This document shows positions 21,263 through 31,505 of a DNA stretch of 64,000 nucleotides, in pieces (within the stretch, counting starts at the first letter, position 1; each line of letters begins with the position of its first letter). Where the stretch lies: assembly GCF_017591425.1 (NCBI RefSeq), contig NW_024467083.1:15429001-15493000 (forward strand), in the 5' to 3' direction. Position numbers and translations under genes: made by a program. The stretch comes from Ochotona curzoniae (Eukaryota; Chordata; Mammalia; Lagomorpha; Ochotonidae). The notes under the pieces were generated by a model. The model did no database searches. It saw only the letters and a list, made by a program, of their open reading frames with translations, and was not told the DNA's origin.

Positions 21263-23640
21263 AAAGAAATACTTAAATAGTAAATAGTAATAAAAATAGA
21301 TGATCTATTAATATCAATCAATAAATAAAAGTCAAAAAAGTTAAAAGAAATAGAGAAATTCTAATGAAAGTAAAATATTCCCAAATAAAAATATGAAATA
21401 ATAACTACAACTACAAGCTTGTATATACTTAGTAGGAGATAATAAAATTTATGAAACAAAAATGATTCAAATTAAAAAGAGAAAGCATTAGTTTTGCACT
21501 ATAGCTGGAGATTTCAATACTCTGTTCTCATTAGTGGATACAAAATAAGATAAAGATAAGTATGTGAAAAAAAAATTAAGCAGCACAATAAACTAGATAT
21601 GACAGATACACAGCATTCTAATCTCAGTGAAAATAGCACATTCTTTCCAATTGCACGTAGGACATTTTATACAATACAGAGGACAAAAATTTGGGTTTCA
21701 ATGAACTTTAACAAAACAGAAATCATAAAAAAAACTTCTCTAAGCACAAATACATTAAGATAGAAATAAAATACATAAATAAAGATATACTTGCAAAATT
21801 CTGAAAATCAATGTCACATTCCTAAAAAAAAAAAAAATCAATGGAGCACAGAGAAATCAGAAAATGTTGGAAGAAAAAAATGAGAATTAAAAAAGTGCCA
21901 AGATGTATGATAAACAACACAAAGAATGGAAGGAGAAAAATAGCTCTGGATGCTTGCATTTTGAAAAGATATTAGATAAAAGCTTAACCTTATCACTTAA
22001 GGAATGGCTGAAAGAAATGAGGTAAAGCAAGCAAACAATACAGGAAATCCATAAATACAAAAGCTGGAAGTTTCTTGAAATATAAAAAATTAATAAACCT
22101 ATAACTAGATACATAAGAAAACAAACGTAATTCTAATTGATAAAATCAGAAACAAATGTAGGAATGTTACTAGCTATGATACAGAAATTAAAATAACTGC
22201 AGCAATACATTATGAGCAGTTGTAAATAAACAAATTAGGTAACCTAACAGAACTCTTAAAAATTTATAAAGATTGAATTACAAAGCAAAAAAAAAAAATC
22301 TGAATAGATTGAGGAGACTAAAGTAGCAATAAAAATTTCTTGACAAAATAATCCTTGAATAGGTAGCAGCTACATTGGAGAATTCTACCAAATATCTCAC
22401 AAAGATGTAGCACCATAGTCTCAAATTAGAACAAAATGAAGAAGAAAAAGAAGAAAAGAAAAAGGAGATGGAGCATTTCACGTATTTCCTAGATTTCAAG
22501 ATCAAAGTTCCTATAAATATAAATTTAGAAATGTTCAGAAAAAACTACTAGCAAACCTAATTCAGCTGCATATTGGAAGAATTATATAATGTGACTAAGT
22601 GAGATTTATTTCTGAAATGGTCAAAAGAAATAATTGTATGCATCACATTAAACATAATCCAGAAATAAATTTAAGTGAATCTCACTATTGATATAGAAAA
22701 GGCATTTGAAAATACCTGGCACTCTTCGGTGAAAAATCCTTACAAAACTAGGCATAAAGAAAACTACCACAATAATAAAAGCTGGATAAATAAATAAATA
22801 AGTCATCCTCAGTAATAAAATATTGAAAATCTTTCGTCTGCTTTTAAGAACACTGTACAAAATACTCATTTTGTAATTTCTACACAGCATAGCACTAGAG
22901 ATGTTAGCCAGAAAAATTAGGCAATGGTAATAAATTAAAAGGCACCCAAATTAGAAAGCAAAAAATAAAACTGTCTCTCTTCACAAATCACATCATTTTA
23001 CATCCATACAATCATACAATCCTGTTAAACTTGATAAACGAGGTCAGCAAAACTATAAAATTGAAAACAATATAGAAAATATAGAAAATAGACTGAAAGA
23101 GTTGGACATAGACTTTGCAGGCAAATGGAGCTCAAAAACAACTGTGAGTGGCTGTAGTCACATTACAGAAAATTTAGACAATAAGTTCAGCAACAACACA
23201 TAACAATTATACGTAGCCAGCAAAAAACCACCCAGATGTATATAGCTAGTGATATTACAGAGAAAGATAACCTGCAAAACAGTAATAAGAGGAAAAGGTG
23301 ACTTCAAGCCAACACTTTCATCAACACTCTACCCTATTTGAACAGTTCATCCAAACAGAAAATTGGAGTTGAGCTGTGCTGTTGAGCAAATGGCCATAGC
23401 ATATATTTATGGGACATTTCATCCAACATTTATGCAAGATACAACCCTTCTTAAAACTAAATATAGAAAGAGTATTCCAAAAATTAAAAAGGCTATACAT
23501 TATAAAGCAACAGGGAACATCATACTAAGTAGGGGAATACCGAAAACATTTCCCCTCAATCTGGAGTAAGATCAGGCTTCCACTTTCAACAACGTTATTA
23601 TAGTATGGGAAGTATTAGCAAGAGTAATAGGGAAGTAAAG
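21263..23640 (+). mobile_element. Old L1 ORF2 on the plus strand, decayed
   Basis: The endonuclease motif is readable at about 21501-21521 (I-A-G-D-F-N-T, the GDFN signature). A reverse-transcriptase motif is readable at about 22687-22716 (I-D-I-E-K-A-F-E, the family's IDAEKAF). Later sequence around 23440-23630 continues into the RT domain. Numerous stops and shifts make it non-functional. The GDFN aspartate/asparagine motif is kept only as a fossil. Reading frames reported on the minus strand here are antisense noise. Confidence 0.8.
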
Positions 23641-24014
23641 TGGCATCCCAGGATAGCAGGACAGGGCTCTGAAAGGTCCTAGACAGGCCACACCCTCAGC
23701 AAGCCACTGAATTGTTCTGGGAGAATGATGAGTCAACTTGCTTCTGTGAACCAGTTGAAGACCTTGGATGTTGCTTCGGGGGGGGCAAAAAAAAAAAAAA
23801 TCCAACAACTTCTCATAGCAGAGATGATGATGCAGAGGACACAACCATTTGTACTGGTTGGCACATAAGATGCACCCATTAGCTGAGATACAGAGGATTT
23901 CTAAGTTTGGGACACGCATGATGTGCAACCCTGCTACATGCCTAATCAGTAAAAGCAGCTATGGAAACAGATGACTCTGTATCTTTCAGTAAGCCTTAAG
24001 AATAAGGGTAGGAA
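23641..24014. other. Unclassified stretch with G7/A-run
   Basis: The sequence after the L1 does not follow the L1 order. A run of seven G then fourteen A-rich bases lies at 23780-23803. The source is unknown. Confidence 0.4.
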
Positions 24015-24262
24015 ATCGCAGAGAGGGGAATGAAATGGGACAGGCAGAGAACTAACTTAGGGTCACAAACTGGAAGCCACATCTCCCTTGCCCTATGTAA
24101 TACTGTCTGTTTACCTGTCAGTGAAATGACTTGGGCCCCCCTCAATGTCCTTCCCAGGTCATTAGCAGGGAAGTGTAGTAGCCAGGAATCAAACTGGCAC
24201 CTATTAAAGAATGCTGGCATTGAACATTGTGGCTTGACTTGTTATGCAACCATACCAGATCT
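24015..24262 (-). mobile_element. C-SINE, 5' half, diverged
   Basis: CTTCCCAGGTCATTAGCAGG, GTAGCCAGGAATCAAACTGG and TTGTTATGCAACCATACCAG are the reversed head half. The tail half is barely visible. Confidence 0.6.
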
Positions 24263-24633
24263 AATATATAAATTTTAAGATGGGATTTTCTACATTTGTA
24301 AAACTTACATTGGAATTTTGGAAGGAATTATATTGAATTCATTAATTGTATTATTCAATTTTAATATTCGGCCATTGTGAACAGTGTTCCTATAAACATG
24401 GTGGTTCAGATATTTGATTAAAGTAGCACATGATGCCTTATAGATTTATGCACAGTTGTGGGGTGGCTGGACCACTTGACAAATTTGCGTATTATTTTCC
24501 ACTAGACTAATAATGTGCCTTTCGACCAACAGTGTATAAGAGTTCCTGTTTTCTGTATTTCCATTGTCTTTGGTATTTGTTACTGTCTGTGTTTTGAATA
24601 ATAACAATTCTAACAAGTACGAGTTCATAGTTC

Positions 24634-24922
24634 TTTTTTAGGACATATTTATGTTTTCACAAAGATATAGAGTGGGGGAGAGAAAGAGAGAAAGAAAATC
24701 TTCTAATCACTGTTCAGTTCCTAGCCAAAGCCAGACATCAGGAACTTCCTCCATATTATTGGCAGTGGTTCAGCTAGTTAGTTCTTCCTCCATTGTTTTC
24801 CCAGGCTATCACAGGGAGTTGAACCAAAACTGGGGTAGCTGGAACTTGAATTCATACTCATGCCTGATGTGGGCTGTAGGCTTATGGTTTTATCTGCCAT
24901 TCCACAAAGCCAACCCCTTCTT
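24634..24922 (-). mobile_element. C-SINE inserted in L1
   Basis: Tail GGACATATTTATGTTTTC, GA box and CAGGAACTTCCTCC, TGTTTTCCCAGGC, TGGGGTAGCTGGAACTTG boxes. The head ends CATTCCACAAAGCCAACCCC. Confidence 0.8.
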
Positions 24923-25040
24923 TGGATTTTTATTTTCATTTCACTAATGATGAGTGATGTTAAGTATTTCTTCATAGTTTTATTGGTCATTTGTATTTGT
25001 TCTACCAAGTATGGCCCATAAAAACTCTTTGCCAATTTCT

Positions 25041-25345
25041 TTTTGTTTAAGATTTATTTATTTTCATTGCAAAGTCAGATATACAGAGAGGAGGAGAATC
25101 AGAGAGAAAGATCTTCCGTCTGATGATTCACTCCCCAAGTGACCGCAACAGCTGGTGCTGCACCGATCTGAAGCCAGGAGCCAGGAACTTCTTCCAGGTC
25201 ACCCACTCAGGTGCAGGGTCCCGAGTCTTTGGGCCATCCTCGACTGCTTTCCTAGGCCACAAGCAGGGAGTTGAACTGGCACTCATATGGGATGCTGGCA
25301 CGTTCAAGGTAAGGACTTTAGCCATTAGGCCACCACACCAGGCCC
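25041..25345 (-). mobile_element. C-SINE with exact 11-bp TSD
   Basis: Flanked by TGCCAATTTCT at 25030-25040 and 25346-25356. It is well preserved but lacks the segment between the central pyrimidine box and CACTCATATGGGATGC (about 30 bases). The frames on both strands are artefacts. Confidence 0.95.
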
Positions 25346-25380
25346 TGCCAATTTCTTAAATGTGTGTTTTTTGGTTAAGA

Positions 25381-25456
25381 TTTCTTTTCTTTCCTTCCTT
25401 CCTTCCTTCCTTCCTTCCTTCCTTCCTTCCTTCCTTCCTTCCTTCCTTCCTTCCTT
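25381..25456. repeat. (CCTT)n microsatellite
   Basis: About seventeen uninterrupted CCTT units run to 25454, inside antisense L1. Perfect tetranucleotide runs of this length are usually polymorphic. Confidence 0.97.
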
Positions 25457-26129
25457 TTTTTCTGAGTTGCTGATACATTCTAAATATTACGTTTTTGTCA
25501 CATAACTCACATACATTTTTCAGGTTATGTTTGATGTCTCTTTATTCAATTCATCATTTCCTTAGGTATATAAGCTTGTGAATTTGACAAGTCCCTTTGC
25601 CTAGCTTTGCTTTGTTTGCTCTGCTTTTGGGTAGTCTTATTCAAGAACTCATCATATATACCAATATCTTGTGCTTCTCCTACATTTTCTTCCAGAGACT
25701 TCAAAGTCTCTAATATTAAATTTAGATATTTGATCCATGTTGGGTCTGTATTTGTACTTGGTGACATGCAGGAGCCTAATTTTATGCTTCTAAGTCTATA
25801 TATCTAATCATGCCACTTATTCACAAGATTACCGTTTTCTAGTGTATGGTCTGGGCATTTTAACAAACATCAGTTGGCTCTATTTTAAGAGGACTAATTT
25901 CAGGGACCAAATTCTGTTCCACAATTATGTTTTGGTTTCTATTCCAGTATCATGCTGTTTTAATTATCATAGCTTTTTGGAATGCTTTGAAATAAAGTAT
26001 TGTGATGACTCCAGTTTAGGTTTTTTCCCCTCAGGATTGCTTTAGCTATTTCTAAGCCTTCTGTGAGGCTTATATATATATTTACATGTATATGCTATTT
26101 TTTTCTAATTCTGTAAAATATATCATTGG

Positions 26130-26452
26130 TGGATCTGGTACAGCAGCCGAGTGGCAAAAGTCCTCGCTTTGCATGCGCCAGAATCCCATATGTGCACAAG
26201 TTCATATCCTGGATGCTACATTTTCTTTCCAGCTCCCTGCTTATGACTTGGGAAAGCAGTTTGGGATGGCCCAAAGCATTGGAGCCCTGCATCCATGTGT
26301 CAGGCTGCTCCTGACTCCTGATTTTGGATTGGCTCAGCTCTAGCCATTGCTGCCACTTGAGAAGGCAGCCAGGGAATAGAAGCTCTTTCTTTCTGTCTCT
26401 TTCTCTCTGTAAATCTGACCTTCCAATAAAAAATCCAATAAAAATAAAAAAC
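26130..26452 (+). mobile_element. C-SINE with 11-bp TSD
   Basis: Flanks TATATCATTGG (26119-26129) and TATATCAATGG (26453-26463) differ at one base. The head is slightly diverged (CAGCCGAGTGGCAAAAGTCC); the tail is AATAAAAAATCCAATAAAAA. Confidence 0.92.
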
Positions 26453-26560
26453 TATATCAATGGCATTTTGATAAAGATTGCATTAAATATGTAGATAACA
26501 TTAGATAGCTTAGACATTTTGATGATATTAATGACATTGCCTGTTCCAATTCATGGGCAA

Positions 26561-26800
26561 GGAATATTTTATTTTGTGTGAGTCTGATGATTTGGGTACA
26601 TTTTTTTCCCAGTGGGACCAAAGTAATGCATTGAGCCAAAAGTGAGTTCTTTCCTGGTTAGCACATACATAGCTTGCTGCTGCCCCTCATTCCAGAGTCT
26701 GCCACAGTTCACAAAATGGTCCCTAATGTAGCACTTTTGGGGTTCTGGCCCATGAAATCCACATCATAGACCATGATTCTGTTATTTAAATGTATCATAA
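26561..26800. repeat. First copy of an unclassified duplicated block
   Basis: Bases about 26590-26740 resemble 27345-27485: GCATTGAGCCAAAAGTGAG versus GCATTGAACTGGAACTGAG, and AGTTCACAAAATGGTCCCT versus AGTTCACAAATTGTTCCCT. A short L1 3'UTR piece separates the two. Confidence 0.6.
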
Positions 26801-27150
26801 CATATTAGGTATAGAAAATTGCAGAAAGTCCAATATTCTATTTTCAATATATACTTAACAGCTTCATTGGGAGTCCATCTTTTATTTAGGAGAAGAGATG
26901 CATACTGCAATGTACTTTCACTTCTCAGTATGCTAGTCTCACTTATAAAGTTCCTCTAGATGGTATATATATTTTCACATATATATATACACACATATAC
27001 ATATATATGTTTATGTTTGCTCATATGTCCATTGATCTTGTGTTTTGCATGAAGGTTGCCTTATACCAAAGAGAACATATTGTATTTTTCTTTGGAACTG
27101 GCTTATTTCACTGAGCATGGTCAATTAATGGTCTCTGGTTGGGACTATTC
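26801..27150 (-). mobile_element. L1 3'UTR fragment
   Basis: TGGCTTATTTCACTGAGCATGG and GGTCTCTGGTTGGGA match the antisense of the L1 3' end, seen on the sense strand at 45950-46000 (CTCAGTGAAATTAG). A TA/CA-rich patch at 26965-27012 lies inside. Confidence 0.65.
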
Positions 27151-28330
27151 CAACCAGAATAAGTCTGGGTTACTCCCAGACCTAACTGTCAGGTTCCATC
27201 AAGAAGTGTTCCTGAGTTCCCAGTGAACTCCCCTTCCCACCTAGCTGTCAGTGGAGCTCTTCTTGCTAGAACCTGCTGACAATTGGGTCTGGGAGCAACC
27301 CAGACTTACTTTGGATGGAACCTGTGGGATATCGAGTCAGTATTTTTTTCCTCCTTTGGAACCAACACGATGCATTGAACTGGAACTGAGTTCTCTCCTG
27401 GCTTAGTGCATAGACAGCTGACAGCTGTCCCTCATCCTAGAGCCTTTGCCTCAGTTCACAAATTGTTCCCTGATGTTGCACTGGTGGCAATCTGGACCAT
27501 GATACCCATGCTGCTCCCACACCCAACTGGTTGGGCTCTGCCACTCTGCTTCTGCTTATGGTGGGATTAAACATGTCAGCGGGACCTGCAGTTCTATGGT
27601 TGGGTTTACCTTCTGAGTTGCCAGTGAGCTCACTTTCCACCCAACTTCCAGAGAAGTTCCAGTCACTGCTAGGGTATGTGTTAGCTGCAGCACCACTTTG
27701 CTGTTTCTCTTATTTCCCCATGTCTGTGGGTCTGTGGGTCTCCAGGTGTCCCTTTGCCATTGGCCTGTCCTTTATTGGATCACACCCTCTTTGTCTAACT
27801 TTGCAGCAAGTGTCTGCAAAGCTTGGCCAGGAGAATGGTCCAACCTGTTTTGCTTTCCATCCTCAGATGAGGCCCTTGACATTCTCTGCTGGTTTAGATG
27901 AACTGGCTGCCATTTTTGGTGTGCATGTGAGCATGCTGTCCACTGCACAGGCAATACCAATTGAGGAGGTCAAGTCCACCAAATCCTGCTATATGCACCG
28001 CAAAATCAGGCCACATATATTGTGATTTTCCATGAGCATGAGGTTTGAGTCCAGGGATCTATTTTGAGAATCCCCCAAGAAACCTTGCCTGGGAAATCTT
28101 CAGACTTCACTCTTTTATGTACTAATTACCACAGGGTTAGGTTCAGTCTATCTGCTGCATCAACCGACTCATATACCAGTGGACGCATCTGATTGTCAGT
28201 CTCACCCCCAGGTCTATCTATCACATGAACCCATGGTATTGCAGCCTAGTTGGGGCCTCTATGAATAACCCCCACCCAACCTACCCTGAGCCTCAGTTTC
28301 TGTGTATGACAGCAGGTTCTGTGGCCTAAC
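27151..28330. repeat. Unclassified G/C-richer block, likely repeat-derived
   Basis: The composition is higher in G+C than the flanks. It contains phrases such as GGGTTACTCCCAGACCTAAC that resemble the L1 5'UTR text at 9325-9345 and 55070-55090, and it carries the second copy of the 26.6-kb block. The longest frame here (27531-28025, 164 codons, plus) is Leu/Ser/Pro-rich and resembles no family I know. I judge this to be an old L1 5'UTR-type or endogenous-element fragment, unconfirmed. Confidence 0.45.
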
Positions 28331-28532
28331 CCCATTCAACTTTCACCCACATGGGAAACCTGGAAGCAGTTACTGGTTCTTAACTCCTGGTTCCAGGTTT
28401 CTAACTAGCCCAGTCAGATCATCGCAGTCATTTGTGAAGTAAACCAGTGGTTATACATCTCTCTCTTTCTGCCTTTCCCAATCTCTTTCATTCTCTGTAA
28501 ATCTGCCTTTTAAATAAATTTAAATAAATCGT
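28331..28532 (+). mobile_element. C-SINE, 5' truncated
   Basis: Starts near the CCCACATGGGAAACCTGG box and runs through GTGAAGTAAACCAGTGG and a long pyrimidine stretch to a TAAATAAATTTAAATAAATC tail. Confidence 0.82.
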
Positions 28533-28539
28533 CAAAAAA

Positions 28540-29427
28540 TATTCACATGGAAATTCAGGTTTCAGAAGTGAAGGAAACATTCCAGAAAAAGAGTAGAAGG
28601 GAAGAACAGAACACAGATTTCCTAATTTTAGAACTTACAATGAAACTACAGTAAACAAAATCATTGTGCTGGCATACAACAAGCCTATAAACCAGTGACA
28701 GAGTAAGGAACCCAGAAAAAATACTTAGAAAAAGAATGAGGTGATTTTTGACAAGAGTATCAAGATCCTTCAGAAGGGACACAGTCTTTTTAAAAATACC
28801 CTTGAGAAAACTCGATTTTGACTTGCAAAAGAATGACACTAGAACCTTACCTAATACTACATTCAATAAGCAATTCAAAATGCATTAATACTTGAAGACC
28901 TAAAAGTAGAAATTCTTAGAAAAAGCATACAGCAAAGGTTTCATGACATTGGATTTGGCAGTGATATTTTTATAATAAATGCATACACATTGGATTTACA
29001 GAAAATTTTAAAATGCTGTGCAACAAAAACACTATCAATAGAGTAAATGTAATCCACAGAAAGTGCTTATAAATCTTATTTGCTATAAGGAATCTACATG
29101 CAGAGTATAAGTAATTTTTCTAAAAATGAACAACAGAAAAGATGAATTCATGAATGAGAAAAACTTGAAAGGACATTTACCCCCATGCCAAAATGTAAAA
29201 ATAGTCACTAAACACATGTAAAGGCATGCAGTCTCAGTAATCATTAAAGGACCAAACATCAAAACTGCAAGACATCACCTCATCCTTATTTGGATGTTAA
29301 CTATAAAAAATAAATGAAAGCGTGGAGAAATGGGAAATTTTGAGTGTTGGTGGTGGAATGCAAAATGAAACAATTCTAGAAAGCAGAATGGCATGTGCTA
29401 ACTCAAGTTTTTTTAAAAAAAGCTCAA
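28540..29427 (+). mobile_element. Old L1 ORF2 3' part, decayed
   Basis: The order of phrases (GAACCCAGAAAAAATACTTAG, TTTTTGACAAGAGTATCAAG, CATGACATTGGATTTGGCAG, GTGCAACAAAAACACTATC) follows the C-terminal part of mammalian L1 ORF2. There is no open frame. A C-SINE follows directly. Confidence 0.7.
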
Positions 29428-29735
29428 CATATGGAGGCAATTCAGTGGCTCAGCAGCTTAATCCTCCATTTGTAGGAGCCAGCACCCCATCTGGCTCCAG
29501 GCCCTAGCTGCTCCACTTCTGCTCCAGTTCCCTTCTAACACACCAGGTAGAGCAGTGAAAGATGGCTATGTGGGAGACCTAGATGGAGCTAATGGCTCCT
29601 GGCTTCAGCCTGGCTCAGCCCTGGCTGTAGTGGACCTTCAGAGAGAGCACCAGTGTTTGTGCCCTCACACGGCCTCTTCCTCTCCCTGTGTAACTGTGCC
29701 ATTCAAAATAAGCAAATAAATATATTAGAAAAAGA
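29428..29735 (+). mobile_element. C-SINE, full length, diverged
   Basis: Head GGCTCAGCAGCTTAATCC, CACCCCATCTGGCTCC, CTAGCTGCTCCACTTC, GATGGCTATGTGGGAG, CTCCTGGCTTCAGCCTGGC and tail AATAAGCAAATAAATA. Confidence 0.82.
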
Positions 29736-30320
29736 AAAAAAAAACTTTGAGAAGGGAATCTGATATTTTGCCTATTATATCAAAATTTAAAAATGAAGAA
29801 GAAATCCCCACACTGTAGAATATGACAGAAAATTAGAACAAAATTGTGACATAGGATGATATCAATAAAATAGAGATATTCACCAGCTGCAGTTGGAGCA
29901 CAAAGCAGAATACCTTCCCAGAATGATAAAATACAATCAACCATGTGAAGAAAGAGATAAAAACTTGTAACAGTTAGGGGATATAAATATTAGTGGTAAT
30001 ATAAATAAATAATGTTTTACTTTCCAGTACTCGAAGTGCTACAAAAGAAAATTATAGGAAGTGAAGAGGATACATAAGAAGACTCTGAGAGCCGTAGGGA
30101 ATACATCTCCATAAAGTAACATGTAAATTGGAAGCTGAGGTATAACTAGGAATTAATATGACTATAACAGGGAAAATTCAACATTCTTGGCAGAGGAAAC
30201 TTCACTTTCAAACATTTTAAAATAAGAAATAAACTGATTTATATACAGAACAGGGAAATTTAATCAAGATTCACCAAAGAAAATACTTAAACCAAAATCA
30301 CTAGTATCCATTTCTAAAAA
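29736..30320. other. A-rich stretch, possibly L1 3'UTR remains
   Basis: The strand bias (A-rich on plus) resembles decayed sense L1, but I could not match it line by line. No gene is seen. Confidence 0.35.
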
Positions 30321-30630
30321 CACTTATCTAATATTTTTGCCATTATGATGTTAGCAATAGTTTGTTGCATATGTCTTTCACCAAGTTAAGGAAGTACTTT
30401 CCATTAACTGTAACTGAAATTGTTTCAAGTACAATTTGTGTGTCCACTGGGAAGATCAAGAGGTTTTTCTTCCTTACTTTGATAATGCTTTGAATTACAT
30501 CCACTGACAATTGCATGTTAAGTTGGCTTTGCATTTCTCAAGTGAACTCTACTTAGCCATTAGGTATTGTTTATTTATATATTTCTGGATTTGATTATAT
30601 ACTGTGAAAAATTTTGGTACCAGCTATTCA
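30321..30630 (-). mobile_element. Old L1 ORF2 fragment
   Basis: AAGTTAAGGAAGTACTTTCC, TGTCCACTGGGAAGATCAAG, GGTTTTTCTTCC and TATTTCTGGATTTGATT follow the antisense order of the L1 reverse transcriptase region. Confidence 0.55.
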
Positions 30631-30682
30631 TGAAGTTAAAGAATGGATTGGGATGCTTAAAAAAAAAAAAAAAAACAATATT

Positions 30683-30918
30683 CTTGGGGCCAGTGCCATG
30701 ATTCAAAATACTAATGCTCCACCCTGTAGCACCAGCACATATGAGCTTCTGTTTATGTCCCGGCTGCTGTACTTTTGATCCTGCTCCCTGGATTCAGATC
30801 AGATCAGCTGTGGCTGCTTACGGCCATTTGGGGAATAAACCAGTAGATGGAAGATCTTCTAACTTCCTCTCTGTAAATCTTCCTTTCAAACAAAAATAAA
30901 TACATCTTTTTAAAGAGC
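30683..30918 (+). mobile_element. C-SINE with internal deletion
   Basis: The head (GGGGCCAGTGCCATG) and centre (GCTGCTGTACTTTTGATCC) are joined after CTGCTCCCTGG directly to ATTCAGATCAGATCAGC. This skips about 80 bases of the GGGAAAGCAG...TTCCTGG segment. The tail AAAATAAATACATC is intact. Confidence 0.85.
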
Positions 30919-31174
30919 GGTAATATTACTAAGAAACCAGTTTTAGAGGCACATCAAATCCTCCGAATCGTTCCCTAGAGCAATAAGACTGAAATTTGCT
31001 GTGAAGCTGTGTTATATAGACACCTAATCTTTTCTACCCTCTTGCCCTCTTCACACACACATATCCTAGTCTGGTAAAATTGTTTGAGTGTCATAACAAA
31101 ATACAAGAATACTAATTAAAATACTTTACTTTTTCCTAGCAAAGGCATAATTTGAAATAGTATAAATAATGAAT

Positions 31175-31505
31175 ATATGAGGGGTCTTCAGAAAGTTATT
31201 TTAAAGGCACTTTAGGAAAAAATGTGTATGAATTTTAAAGCTGCACACTAACATAAACTTACTTTGAATTATACTTTGTATAAAGCTTTTTTTTTTTAAG
31301 ATTGTGTTGGAAAGTCAGATATACAGAGAAGAGAGACAGAGGAAGATCTTACATTCGTTGATTCACTCCCCAAGTGGCCGCAACAGCCGAAACTGCCAGG
31401 ATTAGAACTGGCGCCAATATGAGATAACGAACACGTAAGGCGAGGACTTCAGCCACCGGCCTACCGTGCCAAGAACATAGAGTTTTTAAAGTATCCTCAT
31501 ATATT
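31175..31505. mobile_element. Mariner-like MITE split by a SINE
   Basis: The left end ATATATGAGGGGTCTTCAG is mirrored by the right end GTATCCTCATATAT. Internal sequence on the left resembles the element at 3425. A deleted C-SINE sits inside. The class (Tc1/mariner-type MITE) is inferred from inverted ends abutting TA. Confidence 0.5.
31288..31478 (-). mobile_element. C-SINE with internal deletion
   Basis: Tail, GA box and CAAGTGGCCGCAACAGCCG are joined to AACTGCCAGGATTAGAACTG, omitting roughly 110 bases of centre. The head ends GCCTACCGTGCC. The flanking sequence is well preserved, so the deletion is probably real and not alignment decay. Confidence 0.88.

Larger units (their letters stand above)
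24263..26560 (-). mobile_element. Old L1 ORF2 3' half, interrupted by three SINEs
   Basis: Antisense L1: GTGAACAGTGTTCCTATAAAC and CGACCAACAGTGTATAAGAG near the 3' end, then further 5' around 25546-25767 a minus-strand frame with WIKYLNLILETLKSLEENVG and AQDIGIYDEFLNKT. These residues correspond to the C-terminal region of L1 ORF2p. C-SINEs at 24634, 25041 and 26130 interrupt it. It is a dead copy, and the 73-codon frame is a remnant rather than a gene. Confidence 0.8.

Noticed and set aside
21263..23640. Possible functional reverse transcriptase
   Set aside because: The GDFN and EKAF motifs are visible but separated by many stops and frameshifts; it is an old dead L1.
27531..28025. 164-codon plus-strand frame
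   Set aside because: No domain, start context or splice support; it sits in a repeat-like block with an overlapping frame in another phase. Kept only as a point to check.
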